Assembly: GCF_011090185.1 (NCBI RefSeq)
Contig: NZ_JAAFGS010000010.1
Span: 62,001 to 126,000 of the forward strand
Source: Saccharibacillus alkalitolerans
Lineage (GTDB): Bacteria > Bacillota > Bacilli > Paenibacillales > Paenibacillaceae
Reading direction: 5' to 3'
DNA: 64,000 bases
The position numbers were made by a program, and so were the translations under genes. Shown piece after piece: positions 1-8,749 of this stretch (within the stretch, counting starts at the first letter, position 1; each line of letters begins with the position of its first letter). The notes below the pieces were generated by a model, which saw only the letters and a program-made list of their open reading frames with translations, ran no database searches and was not told the DNA's origin.

Positions 1-60
1 TGCTGCCGACGCAGGGCGAAGGAAGCGCCGCATATGGCGGAACTTGCGCAATTCGCGTTC

Positions 61-1266
61 TTACCACGAAACGGTAACGATCGTCGTCGTCGAATCGAGT
101 TTCCCGTTTACCCGTTCCGACTTCGTCGCCATGATTTTATTCCCCGACGGGCTCCATTTCATCTGATCGCCCGCGTCCGCCAGATCCGGAGAGAGCAGAA
201 ACGACTCGCCGGTGGAAGCGTCCGCGATATAGAAGCCCGCTTTATCCGATCCCCCGCCGGAATAGATCGTATAAGCCAGGCTTTTGCCGTCCGGCGACCA
301 GCCCATTCCGAAAAAGCCTTTGTCTTCCGCCAGCGTCTTGATTTCTTTGCCGCCCGGCTCCGCGAGCTGAAGTTCTTCCTTCGCGTCGCCGACCCGTCTC
401 ACGACGGCAAGCCGGGTATCGTCCGGCGACGGCACCAGGGCGGTGATCGGGCTGCCGATTAACGAGTGGATTCCTGTCTGCCTATCGTAAACGTACATGC
501 CCCAATCCGTGTCCGACAGCCCGTAATAGATGCGTCCATCGGATGCGGCTTTCAGCGAACCGGCGAGGATCATTTTTCCGTCCGCTTGGGCGATGCGCGT
601 CTCCGTTCCCGCCAGATCCGCCATGTATAGACCCGCATCTCCTTGTTTGGCGTAAACGACGTGTTCGCGATCCAGCCAGCCCGCATCGAGCGACGAGACG
701 CTCTCTCCGCCTGCCGCGCCTTTGATCCGGGTCAGCTTGCGGCTGTCCATGTCCAGCAGGTAGGGGATGCCGTCCAGACCGCTGTCATTGATCAAAAACA
801 GAGTTTTTCCGTCCGGCGACAGCAGCGGCGCTCCCCAACTTTTGCCGTCTCCTCCGTGCAGCAGCTCGTCTTCTCCGGCGGTCAAGTCGCGAATGTACAA
901 GCTGTACGGCTGCATCTGCGTCTCGCCGATCCATACTTTTTCCGCATTCGGATCGGGCTTTCTCACCACAATATGATTATCGTCCAGCCAGATGCCGCCC
1001 AACGTATGCTGCATTTCGTCGATTTTTTCCAGCTTGAGGCCGGAGTAGACCGATTGGTTCGGGTTATCTTTGACCGTGACGGACGGGGCTGTCGAAGCTT
1101 GAGAGGCGCTCGGCGCCGGGGTTGTCTCCGGTTCCGCACCGCCTTTGACCTGAACGGCGCCTTCGTCTTCGCATCCGCCCAGCAGCCCGATCGCAAGCAG
1201 GCCTCCCAGCAGCGCGGACGCGCACCGGACTTTTTTGACGCCGTTTTTTTTCGTTTCGGTGTTCAT
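61..1266 (-). CDS. TolB-like beta-propeller lipoprotein
   Basis: Predicted 401-residue lipoprotein on the outer face of the membrane. A short basic N-terminus and hydrophobic stretch lead to a lipobox LGGC with the lipidated Cys at about residue 32, then a Ser/Pro/Thr-rich linker. The rest shows repeated PD40/TolB-type motifs (SPDGKT, SPDDTR, WSPDGKS, WSPSGNK), as in a beta-propeller. The ATG at 1266 is preferred over the codon at 1302 because GGGGAGG lies 8 bases upstream. It follows the histidine kinase gene by about 84 bases on the same strand with no clear terminator between, so it is probably the third gene of the operon and may be a sensor accessory or a target. The specific function is unknown. 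Confidence 0.8.
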   Translation of the reverse strand: MNTETKKNGVKKVRCASALLGGLLAIGLLGGCEDEGAVQVKGGAEPETTPAPSASQASTAPSVTVKDNPNQSVYSGLKLEKIDEMQHTLGGIWLDDNHIVVRKPDPNAEKVWIGETQMQPYSLYIRDLTAGEDELLHGGDGKSWGAPLLSPDGKTLFLINDSGLDGIPYLLDMDSRKLTRIKGAAGGESVSSLDAGWLDREHVVYAKQGDAGLYMADLAGTETRIAQADGKMILAGSLKAASDGRIYYGLSDTDWGMYVYDRQTGIHSLIGSPITALVPSPDDTRLAVVRRVGDAKEELQLAEPGGKEIKTLAEDKGFFGMGWSPDGKSLAYTIYSGGGSDKAGFYIADASTGESFLLSPDLADAGDQMKWSPSGNKIMATKSERVNGKLDSTTTIVTVSW

Positions 1267-1349
1267 CTGAATCGTCCTCCCCTTTATGCTTCTCTCCATC
1301 ATAACCGGGAATTACGTCCAACTTATTTCAAAACCGCCGCTTGCGATTC

Positions 1350-2852
1350 TTATCGCGTCAGGCGCTGCGGCGGTGCCGGAAAGTCCAGCTCGAACGCCGT
1401 CTCTTCTTCCTGCCGTTCCAGCAGACGGATATTCCCGCCCTGCGCTTCCATCAGGCGCTTTACGAGCGACAAGCCGAGCCCGCTACCTCCCGTCAGCCGA
1501 GCCCGGTCTTTGCTCACCGTGTAAAAAGGCTCGAAAATCCGGCTTCGCGACTCCTCCGGGATCGACAGCCCCGTATTGATGACGCGCAGCCGCGTTCCGC
1601 CGCCTTCCGGCCCGCCTTCGATCCGCACCCGGCCGCCCGGACGGTTGTACTTGATCGCGTTGTCCAGCAAATTTGTAAAGACGTGCATGAAGCTTTCGGG
1701 ATCGCACCAGATGACGGCCGGCAACACGTCGACTTCGAGCGAGACGCCGAACTGCTCGGCCTTCCCCTTCATCCGCCCGGCCGCGTCGTTCACCGCCGCG
1801 ATTACCTCCAGCTCCGACGCCTCGAGCTCGAAATCGTAGCGCTCCAGCGCGGAGAGCCGCAGCACCTTTTCGACCATCTCGTACAGCCGCTGCGCTTCCT
1901 TGCTTATGCTCCCGCGCGCCTCCTCCAGAAGCTGCGGATCGTCGCCGTACATCTCCAGCAGTTCCGTATAGGCTTTGATCGTGGTCAGCGGCGTTTTGAA
2001 TTCGTGGCTGATGTTCCCGATGTAACGTTTCTGCTGGTTCTCCAGCGCCTGAAGCCGTTCGACGGCCTGCGCCAGCTTGCTCCGCTCGTCTTCGAGGCGC
2101 GCGATATTGCCCTGAATTTCGCCGCTCATGTAGGCGATGCCTCGTCCGAGCTCACCCAGTTCGTCCCGGCGCTTGAGCGGCTCTTCGCTCAGGAAGCGGC
2201 CTCGGCGGATCGAATCTGCGGAAGCTTTAAGCTTGAGGATCGCGGCCGCGAAACGGCTGTAATACAGATAGCCCAGCAAAAAAGCCGCCAGCGCCACCGC
2301 TCCGCCGACAAGCAGAAACAAGCGGCGAATGGCGGCGTAAAAGGTCAGATAGCTGCCGATCGGATAATCGAAGCGTATCGCTCCGATCTGTCCCTCCGGC
2401 CCTTCCACCGGCGCGAAATACAGCAGGCGGTCCGCCTTCTCTCCCTGCCGGAAATAAGCGATGCGCCCCGTCAGCGCGTAATCCAGCGACTCCTTCTCGG
2501 CGGCCGTCAGCTCTCGCCGCTCGCCGGGCGCCGAACGGACGGAAGATCCCAGCGGCACGCGGCCTTCGGCGTACAGCGTCACCGGCATCCCGGTCAGATC
2601 GGCCAGCTCGCTCGCCAGCCGTACCCCTTCCCGGTTATAGAAGACAGAAGCGTCGACCTGCGGCGTCTCGGTATAATATTCCTGGCGCAGCCGCAGATTG
2701 GCCAGCTGCGTCTGCCGAGCCAGCACGTCTTCGATCTGCGCCGCCTGATTGTCCCGAATGCCGCGCAGTACCAGCACGCTCAGCAGCCCGATGCTCAGGA
2801 CGAGCAGAACCGCCAGAAACAGCGTGAATTTCAGCCGGATGCCGACTTTCAT
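1350..2852 (-). CDS. Sensor histidine kinase (HAMP, HisKA, HATPase)
   Basis: 500-residue membrane histidine kinase. TM1 spans about residues 8-30, an extracytoplasmic sensor about 31-176, TM2 about 177-199, a HAMP linker follows, and then HisKA with the phosphoacceptor His in NISHEFKTPL (H283). The ATPase domain has an N-box (NLLDNAIKYN, near residue 398) and G-box GSGLGLS (456-462). The start is the ATG at 2850-2852, which overlaps the response regulator stop as ATGA, so the two genes are translationally coupled. An apparent upstream extension to 3002 lies inside the regulator gene and is rejected. The signal sensed cannot be told from the sequence. Confidence 0.93.
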   Translation of the reverse strand: MKVGIRLKFTLFLAVLLVLSIGLLSVLVLRGIRDNQAAQIEDVLARQTQLANLRLRQEYYTETPQVDASVFYNREGVRLASELADLTGMPVTLYAEGRVPLGSSVRSAPGERRELTAAEKESLDYALTGRIAYFRQGEKADRLLYFAPVEGPEGQIGAIRFDYPIGSYLTFYAAIRRLFLLVGGAVALAAFLLGYLYYSRFAAAILKLKASADSIRRGRFLSEEPLKRRDELGELGRGIAYMSGEIQGNIARLEDERSKLAQAVERLQALENQQKRYIGNISHEFKTPLTTIKAYTELLEMYGDDPQLLEEARGSISKEAQRLYEMVEKVLRLSALERYDFELEASELEVIAAVNDAAGRMKGKAEQFGVSLEVDVLPAVIWCDPESFMHVFTNLLDNAIKYNRPGGRVRIEGGPEGGGTRLRVINTGLSIPEESRSRIFEPFYTVSKDRARLTGGSGLGLSLVKRLMEAQGGNIRLLERQEEETAFELDFPAPPQRLTR

Positions 2853-3580
2853 CGGGGATCTCCGCCGGCCGGAGCCATCGCTTTGTAACCGACCCCGTAT
2901 ACCGTCTGCAGCAGGCCTTGATGCTCTTCGCCCAACTTCTTGCGCAGCCGCTGCACATGGATGTCCACCGTGCGCGTGCCGCCGACATAGTCCATGCTCC
3001 ATACCCGGTCGAGCAGATCGTCGCGCGTGAATACGCGGGCCGGTCTCGATATCAGCAGCGCCAGCAGGTCGAATTCCTTCGGCGTCAGTTCCAGCTCCGA
3101 GCCGTTCAGTTCGGCCGAGCGATGCGAAAGGCGGATGCGCAGCGGGCCCAGTTCGATCCGATCGCGCGCCTCTTCCGCGGCGGACGCAGCTTCGGCGGGT
3201 TCGCCGTCCCCGCTTTTGTCCAACCGGCGCATCAGCGCTTTCACCCGGGCGAGCACCTCGCGAATCTCGAACGGCTTGGTCATATAATCGTCCGCGCCGA
3301 GCTCCAACCCGACGATCTTGTCCACGATATCATTCTTGACAGTGAGCAGAATGATGCCGATTCCGCTGCGGCTTTGCAGCCGCCGGGCGACTTCGTAACC
3401 GTCCATTTTCGGCATCATCACGTCGAGCACGACTACCGAAGGAGCGAACGACTCCACCTTGCGCAGCGCCTCTTCGCCGTCGGCGGCCGTCTCGGTCTCG
3501 TAGCCTTCCCGTTTCAGCGCATAGACAAGCGCGCTGCGGATTCCCGGCTCGTCGTCCACGACCAATACTTTTTTGCCCAT
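2849..3580 (-). CDS. OmpR/PhoB-family response regulator
   Basis: 243-residue response regulator. The receiver domain (1-118) has acidic residues D9/D10, phosphoacceptor D53 (VVLDVMMP) and conserved K102 (TKPF). The C-terminal winged-helix domain of the OmpR type (about 140-240) carries the usual LTPKEFDLL and GTRTVDIHVQRLRKKLG elements. The start is the ATG at 3580, with GGGAGGA 6-7 bases upstream; the open frame continues to 3763 without a better ribosome site. It is first in the operon and overlaps the kinase gene by 4 bases. The pair could be PhoPR/ResDE-like, but the target genes cannot be read from here. Confidence 0.93.
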   Translation of the reverse strand: MGKKVLVVDDEPGIRSALVYALKREGYETETAADGEEALRKVESFAPSVVVLDVMMPKMDGYEVARRLQSRSGIGIILLTVKNDIVDKIVGLELGADDYMTKPFEIREVLARVKALMRRLDKSGDGEPAEAASAAEEARDRIELGPLRIRLSHRSAELNGSELELTPKEFDLLALLISRPARVFTRDDLLDRVWSMDYVGGTRTVDIHVQRLRKKLGEEHQGLLQTVYGVGYKAMAPAGGDPR

Positions 3581-3710
3581 TCCGGCTCCTCCCGTCTGCC
3601 TGATTCTCTCTTTCATTAAACAACATCCCGCGCCAAACGCCAAAACGCCTTTTCCGAACGCCCGAGCCCGCGATGACGAAGCGTCTTTTTTCGCGAAAAG
3701 GGAAGCCAAA

Positions 3711-3745
3711 CAGCCGCAGCGGACGCTCCTGCGCCCGCTGCGGCT
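3711..3745 (-). terminator. Hairpin downstream of the GGDEF gene
   Basis: A 12-bp inverted repeat (CAGCCGCAGCGG / CCGCTGCGGCTG) with an 11-base loop lies 15-50 bases past the stop of the GGDEF gene. On the minus strand it is followed only by a short T run, so it is a moderately convincing terminator. Confidence 0.5.
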
Positions 3746-3759
3746 GTGCAATCGAATGA

Positions 3760-5412
3760 TCAAAATTTTTCGTGCGGCTCGCAGACGTCGTCGGCCACGA
3801 CCCGATCCTTACCCGAGCGCTTCGCGACGTAAAGCCTGCGGTCCGCGACGGCCAGCAGTTCCGTTCGGCTGATCGGGGCGCCGTGCACCGTATGTACCCC
3901 TATGCTCGCCGTTACGGGAAGAGCGCCGGTGATCGGACTCCAATCGGCGCTGCGGATCGCCCGGCACATCCGCTCCGCCAGCTCCCGCCCCTGCTTCTCG
4001 TCGGTACGGGGGAACACGGCAATAAATTCTTCCCCGCCCATTCTTGCCACCACAGCCGGTTCCGCCGCGGCCACCGACAAAATCTTGGCTATGTTGATGA
4101 GCACCGTATCGCCGACGACGTGCGACAGCGTATCGTTGATCCGCTTAAAGGAATCGAGATCGATAATCGCCAGCGTCAGCGGCTCGCCGTTCACTTGGGA
4201 TTCCGTCAGCAGATCATCCAAATAGCCGTCGATAAAACGTCGGTTCCGCAGACCGGTCAGCGGATCGCGCAGCGCCATTTCCCGGAAATGCTCGCTGCTT
4301 TTTCGCGCTTCCTCCGCTTCGAATACGGCCTGGAAGATGCGGGCTTTGGCTTCGCGCTCCGCCGAGCGCAGCGCTTCGGCCTCGGCATGATACAGCAGAT
4401 GCTCCTCGTAAGCTTCCTTGTAGCGTCCCGCCGCGGCATGCAGCTCCGATTGTCGCAGCCGGACCTGTACGGACAACCGGGATAATCCGTGATCGTCGCA
4501 CAGATGGCGGGCTTCGTCGAGCATGGCCTGCGCTTCGTCCAGCTTGCCCTGCATCAATTGAGCCTGCGCGACGGTCAGCATGCATTCCGGCAGCGAGGCC
4601 AGCTCGCTGAGACGGCGTTCGGAAGGCTCGGTGATGACGGGCAGCAGCGTACGCTCGGCTTCCTCCGGGTGTCCCAGCAGGATCTCGCCCTTCGCGATCG
4701 TATCGAGCTGCATCGCGATCAGCGGAAACCCGTGCTTTTCGGACAGCTGCCGGATCTGGGCAATCAGCTCGGCGGCCTTCTCCAGATCGCCCAAATCGTA
4801 ATACGTGAACGCCATATTGTTCAGCGCGAACAGCTCGAACTGCACGTCTCCGGTCGCGTTCGCGATCTCCAGCACTTCGTCGAAACGCTGCTTCGCGTCT
4901 TCGTAAGAACCCGCTTCGTCCAGCGCCAGCGCCAGCATCATCAGATGGTCCGCGCGGGTCGCGGGGGCGACGCCGGAGGGCAGATGCTTAAGGCCGCGCA
5001 GCGAATGCTCCAGCGAGCTGTCGTCATCGCCCAAGCGGCGGAAGAAACTCCCCAGCAGCCGGTGGCTTCTGGCCAAGACATGCGCTTCGTCGTTCTCGGC
5101 GGCCCACGCGTTGATCTCCCGGATCATGCGTCCGCTTTCCGCGATCTGAGCTTGGCGCCCCAGCACGTCGGCATGAATAAGCCGCGTGCGTTGAATCAGG
5201 TCTTCCCTGCCGATCCGCGCTGCGGCGCTGAGCGCCTGCTGAACCGGAACGATCGCCGCGTTGATATCACGGTAAGGCAGAATTTCCAGCAGGTCGAGCA
5301 CCCGGGCAAAATCTTCCGGCGTGCAGCCGCCCGAGTCAAATTTGCGGGCAAGCGCGCTCCAATCCGGCTGTTTGAATTGTGCGCCCTTCTTATATACATG
5401 TTGATCCGGCAA
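3760..5412 (-). CDS. TPR-repeat diguanylate cyclase (GGDEF protein)
   Basis: Predicted soluble protein of 550 residues. The N-terminal two thirds are helical tetratricopeptide-type repeats. A coiled stretch (SAEREAKARIFQAVFEAEEA) leads into a GGDEF domain (DPLTGLRNRRF opening) with active-site sequence GGEEF near residue 460. That form is compatible with making cyclic di-GMP from two GTP. No RxxD inhibitory site lies just upstream, so product inhibition may be absent. The chosen start is TTG at 5412, preceded by GGGGGGAG at 6 bases. An ATG at 5490 has no ribosome site and lies inside a TATACT -10-like sequence (5481-5486), which argues against it. The TPR region probably binds a partner; no signal is known. 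Confidence 0.85.
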   Translation of the reverse strand: MPDQHVYKKGAQFKQPDWSALARKFDSGGCTPEDFARVLDLLEILPYRDINAAIVPVQQALSAAARIGREDLIQRTRLIHADVLGRQAQIAESGRMIREINAWAAENDEAHVLARSHRLLGSFFRRLGDDDSSLEHSLRGLKHLPSGVAPATRADHLMMLALALDEAGSYEDAKQRFDEVLEIANATGDVQFELFALNNMAFTYYDLGDLEKAAELIAQIRQLSEKHGFPLIAMQLDTIAKGEILLGHPEEAERTLLPVITEPSERRLSELASLPECMLTVAQAQLMQGKLDEAQAMLDEARHLCDDHGLSRLSVQVRLRQSELHAAAGRYKEAYEEHLLYHAEAEALRSAEREAKARIFQAVFEAEEARKSSEHFREMALRDPLTGLRNRRFIDGYLDDLLTESQVNGEPLTLAIIDLDSFKRINDTLSHVVGDTVLINIAKILSVAAAEPAVVARMGGEEFIAVFPRTDEKQGRELAERMCRAIRSADWSPITGALPVTASIGVHTVHGAPISRTELLAVADRRLYVAKRSGKDRVVADDVCEPHEKF

Positions 5413-5552
5413 GGTTCTCCCCCCATGACAGCAGCAATTTCCGTACGAATAACCGCGGAGTTCCCCGCACAAAATTCCTAAGTATACCATATACTAAAGT
5501 TACTTGGCGTTAAAATCAATGGTTTTATCCATAGTTTAGCCTAGAATATAGG

Positions 5553-5590
5553 AAAAAAGACCGAATGAAGGATGCTTCCTCCCCGGTCCT
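5553..5590 (-). terminator. Terminator of the alarmone synthetase gene
   Basis: On the minus strand GGACCG and CGGTC enclose a smaller AGGA/TCCT stem, followed by a run of six T. It lies directly after the stop at 5599. Confidence 0.75.
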
Positions 5591-5598
5591 TTTCATAG

Positions 5599-6363
5599 TC
5601 AGCGCTGAGCCAATATGTCCAGCAGCGTTCCCGGCAGGCGGAACTGCTGTCCGTTAATATGAATGGTCTTCAGCAGCTCCCCTCCTTCCGCATCGTGCGC
5701 ATCCTTAATCGCCTGCACTTCGTGCTGAAGACGTTCCATCTGCAGATCGAGCGAGCTGGCGGAATCGGAGGCCGCCTTGAGCTCGGCCAGCAGCTCTTCG
5801 GGCACGTCCTGATTGTATTTGTAAAAAATCTTATGCTCGAGGCTTGCCCAAAAATCCATCGCGATCGTGCGGATCTGAAGCTCGACGCATACATGCTCCG
5901 TCCGGTCGGACAGGAACACCGGCACTTCGATCAGAAGATGGAGGCTGCGATATCCGTTGGGCTTGGGATTGGCGATATAATCTTTGATCTCCAGTACCTT
6001 GAGATCGTCCTGCTGCTGCAGCATCTCGCGGACCTTATAAATGTCGGAGATAAACGAGCAGGTAATGCGGAGTCCCGCTATGTCTCGGATATTTCGCTTG
6101 ATGGACTCCAAGGAAATATCATGCTGCTTGCGCAGCAGCTTATTGACGATGCTTTCCGGCGATTTCAAGCGCGATTTCGTATGTTCGATCGGGCTGTAAT
6201 CGTGCAGCGTCTGGAACTCCTGCTTCAAAATGTCGATTTTGGTCTCCATCTCGTCGAGCGCAAACTTGTACGTCATCATAAAGCGCGTCACTTCTTCGCG
6301 AAACGACTTAAGCTGCTCCATCGGCACGATTCGTTCATTCAAATCCAAAGCGTTGTTTTCCAT
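5599..6363 (-). CDS. Small alarmone synthetase (RelA/SpoT domain only)
   Basis: 254-residue GTP pyrophosphokinase-family protein with the synthetase domain only. There is no HD hydrolase, TGS or ACT domain, as in the small alarmone synthetases YjbM (RelQ) and YwaC (RelP). Recognisable motifs are RDIAGLRITC, the substrate loop NGYRSLHLLIE and ELQIRT with the catalytic Glu, followed by FWASLEHK. It should transfer pyrophosphate from ATP to GDP or GTP to make (p)ppGpp. The ATG at 6363 gives the family's usual N-terminus; its ribosome site is weak (AGAGAGG about 16 bases away), and a GTG at 6417 is an alternative. It is monocistronic between a promoter at 6579-6607 and a terminator. Whether it is RelP or RelQ is unresolved. 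Confidence 0.88.
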   Translation of the reverse strand: MENNALDLNERIVPMEQLKSFREEVTRFMMTYKFALDEMETKIDILKQEFQTLHDYSPIEHTKSRLKSPESIVNKLLRKQHDISLESIKRNIRDIAGLRITCSFISDIYKVREMLQQQDDLKVLEIKDYIANPKPNGYRSLHLLIEVPVFLSDRTEHVCVELQIRTIAMDFWASLEHKIFYKYNQDVPEELLAELKAASDSASSLDLQMERLQHEVQAIKDAHDAEGGELLKTIHINGQQFRLPGTLLDILAQR

Positions 6364-6578
6364 GAAATTCGTTTCCGTTCCTCTCTGCAGGGGGCGCCGG
6401 ACCGGGAAGTCCGTCACCCGTCAAATATTCGTCGGCTGCGGTATTGACGCAAACGAAGAGTCGGCCCCCGCCTCGGTTTCCTCCTGAGTTTCAGGGTTTT
6501 TGTCCCGCCGAAGCTTCCGAATCCGGTCCTCGTGACAAGCAGGCGAGTTTGCGTATACCTTGAATATCGGTCACTTTA

Positions 6579-6607
6579 AGTATAGAGGTTACCCTGCAGT
6601 TTTACAA
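6579..6607 (-). promoter_or_regulatory. Promoter of the alarmone synthetase gene
   Basis: Minus strand TTGTAA (6602-6607), 17-bp spacer, TATACT (6579-6584). It implies a 5' leader of about 200 nt before the ATG at 6363. No known riboswitch motif was recognised in that leader. Confidence 0.6.
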
Positions 6608-6631
6608 ATTGCGAAACGGCGCGTTTTTCGT

Positions 6632-7270
6632 TCAAATATCCTGTTTGGCATACAATTTCAGCGACAAGAACACGGATGCACCGAGCAAGACGACGAGCGC
6701 CAGGCAGACCGTGCCCCATATCATCCCGGCTCCCTGCACGCTGCCGCCGAGCCATCGCTGCAGAAGATCGGAACGCTGCGACAGAGCGCCCAGCGTGCTG
6801 CTTCCGATCGCCACGATCATGATAAAAACGAGACGAACGATCTGCATCCCCTTGGGACCGAGCCAGAAGTAAAGAGGCAGGTACAGGGACGCGACCGCCA
6901 CATTGATGGCAATCACCAAAGCGATTTCCGTCAGCCGAAACGAACCCGCATCCAGGTTCAGCAAAGCCGCTCCTCCTTGGAGGACGGCGGCGAACAAAAG
7001 GCCGATCAGCGTAAACGGCGCCAGGCTGGCGTACTTCGACAGCACGACCTGCGTCCTGCTGACCGGCAGGCTGGCGGTGAAGCGCGGATTCGTGTTTTGC
7101 ATATCGAACGTGCACGACGTAATCAGCATGAAGATGGCCGGAACGGTTACATAGACGAGCAGCGTTCCGATCTGCGCCCACGCCATGTACAGGAAAAACG
7201 GAAGCAGGAGCAGCATATACCGGTAAACCAACAGAATATCTTTGCGAATCAAATACACGACGCTAAGCAT
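6632..7270 (-). CDS. ABC-2 type transporter permease
   Basis: 212-residue integral membrane protein with about six predicted TM segments and the LPVSRTQVVLSKY sequence typical of ABC-2 family permeases. It is the third gene of the GntR-ATPase-permease operon. Its ATG (7270) lies inside the end of the ATPase gene (8-base overlap), with AAGGAG just upstream, so translation is coupled. By analogy with YtrABC-type systems it forms an exporter or membrane-stress transporter with the adjacent ATPase; the substrate is unknown. Confidence 0.85.
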   Translation of the reverse strand: MLSVVYLIRKDILLVYRYMLLLLPFFLYMAWAQIGTLLVYVTVPAIFMLITSCTFDMQNTNPRFTASLPVSRTQVVLSKYASLAPFTLIGLLFAAVLQGGAALLNLDAGSFRLTEIALVIAINVAVASLYLPLYFWLGPKGMQIVRLVFIMIVAIGSSTLGALSQRSDLLQRWLGGSVQGAGMIWGTVCLALVVLLGASVFLSLKLYAKQDI

Positions 7271-8135
7271 GAACCCGCACTCCTTCCCTTTTGGCCGTAA
7301 AGTACACGATTTCTTCCAGCGTCGGACGCTCGATCAAAGCCATATTCCCGAATGTCCGCTCGGCGCGTTCCCGGTCGCTCATCAATCCTTCGAACCCTAC
7401 ACCCGTTTCCCGAAGGCCCAGAAAAAGCGTCCGGACGTCGGCATCCAGCAGTTCCGTTCCGCCTTTCACCAATACATGCCGCTCCAGCACTTCGTCTTTG
7501 CTCTCCTCGAACACAAGCTTGCCTCTGTTGACGAATACGAGATAATCGGCAATCCGGTCAAGATCGCTTGTGATATGGCTGGAAAACAAAATCGTGCGCT
7601 CCTCGTCCTGCATCTGTTCGGTCAGCAGATCCAGCAGTTCCCTGCGAAATACCGGATCAAGGCCCGAAGTCGGCTCGTCCATGACCAGCAGTTCCGCGGC
7701 ATGCGACAAAGCCACCGCCAGAGAGAACTTCATCTTCATCCCTTTCGACAGTTCTTTGATTTTTTTGTTTTCCGGCAGTTCGAAGCGGTGCAAATAATTT
7801 CCGAACAGTTCGCTGTCCCAATTTTTATAAAACGGCGCGATAATCTTCGTCATTTTTTTCAACGTCAAATGTTCGTAAAAGTAATTCTCGTCCGATACGT
7901 AGCCGATCCGCTCCCGCAGCTGTGCCGCGTCCCGATCCAATCGCTGCCCGAAAAGCTCGATCTGTCCCCCGTCGGGCCGCGACATCTGCATCATCATCCG
8001 AATCAGCGTGCTTTTGCCCGAACCGTTAGGTCCGATGAGGCCGGTGATAAATCCTTTGCGCACCGCAAAGCTGACCCCGTCCAATCGAAATCCGCCGTAG
8101 CTTTTGCTCACTTCCTCGACTTTTACCGCATTCAT
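7263..8135 (-). CDS. ABC transporter ATP-binding protein
   Basis: 290-residue ATPase with Walker A GPNGSGKST (about 35-43), signature LSKGMKMK, Walker B LLVMDEPTSGLDP and the switch His (SSHITSDL). The spacing and the LDP ending resemble the YtrB/CcmA-type ATPases that pair with ABC-2 permeases. Its ATG overlaps the GntR stop as ATGA, and its end overlaps the permease start. The gene order regulator-ATPase-permease is typical of YtrA-family operons. Confidence 0.92.
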   Translation of the reverse strand: MNAVKVEEVSKSYGGFRLDGVSFAVRKGFITGLIGPNGSGKSTLIRMMMQMSRPDGGQIELFGQRLDRDAAQLRERIGYVSDENYFYEHLTLKKMTKIIAPFYKNWDSELFGNYLHRFELPENKKIKELSKGMKMKFSLAVALSHAAELLVMDEPTSGLDPVFRRELLDLLTEQMQDEERTILFSSHITSDLDRIADYLVFVNRGKLVFEESKDEVLERHVLVKGGTELLDADVRTLFLGLRETGVGFEGLMSDRERAERTFGNMALIERPTLEEIVYFTAKREGVRVHA

Positions 8136-8515
8136 GCTTGCTCATCCTCCTCGTATACCGTTTCGAGCAGCTCGAACAGCTCGCGCTTGTCCAGTCCCAG
8201 CATGCGGCTCTCGGCCGCCGCTTCCGCCAATTTCTCCTCGAGCGCCTTCAAACGGCGCTCCCGCAAAAATTCCCGGTTGACGCCCGAGACGAACGATCCC
8301 CTGCCCACCATCGAATCGATCAGTCTTTCGCGCTCCAGTTCTTCGTAAGCCCGTTTGGTGGTAATCACGCTGATCTGCAGATCCTTCGCCAGCTGACGGA
8401 TCGAAGGGAGCGGAGTTCCGGGTTCCAATTCCCCGTTCAGGATCAACTGCCGGATCTGCGAGACGATCTGGGCATAAATCGGTTCCCCGGACGAATTGGA
8501 AATCAAAATGTTCAT
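8132..8515 (-). CDS. YtrA-type GntR-family transcriptional regulator
   Basis: 127-residue regulator. The N-terminal GntR winged helix (SSGEPIYAQIV, then LPSIRQLAKDLQISVITTKRAYEELERE) is followed by a short C-terminal helical region rather than a large ligand domain. That matches the YtrA subfamily, which usually represses its own ABC transporter operon. The ATG at 8515 is chosen for AGGAGG six bases upstream; an in-frame start at 8536 would precede that site. It is first in a three-gene overlapping operon. A perfect dyad at 8574-8594 in front of it is the likely operator. Confidence 0.9.
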   Translation of the reverse strand: MNILISNSSGEPIYAQIVSQIRQLILNGELEPGTPLPSIRQLAKDLQISVITTKRAYEELERERLIDSMVGRGSFVSGVNREFLRERRLKALEEKLAEAAAESRMLGLDKRELFELLETVYEEDEQA

Positions 8516-8573
8516 GTCTCGCCTCCTGCGCCGCATCGAATCGAATGATCCGTCGCGGAATAATAGATCACTT

Positions 8574-8594
8574 TGTATATGTTCAATATATACA
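8574..8594 (-). promoter_or_regulatory. Dyad operator overlapping the GntR operon promoter
   Basis: Perfect inverted repeat with arms TGTATAT and ATATACA around 7 bases. The minus-strand spacer contains TTGAAC (8581-8586), a plausible -35 element, with -10 candidates TTATTC (17-bp spacing) or TATTAT (15 bp). A repressor bound here would cover the -35 element, which fits autoregulation by the GntR protein. Confidence 0.65.
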
Positions 8595-8668
8595 TTAATC
8601 CTATCTCTGTCAAACCGTTTTGTCGCGTTTTCGGTAAAAAGCCGCGGATTTCAAAAATCGGACACAGC

Positions 8669-8697
8669 AAAAAACCGCGGAACGAATTCCGCGGTTT
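8669..8697 (-). terminator. Terminator of bdhA
   Basis: On the minus strand, AACCGCGGAA and TTCCGCGGTT around a TTCG tetraloop, followed by TTTT. It sits about 55 bases beyond the bdhA stop codon. Confidence 0.9.
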
Positions 8698-8749
8698 CAA
8701 AGTCGAACGAGTATTGCGTAGTCTGCGACTGCGCAAAAGGGCTGACGGC

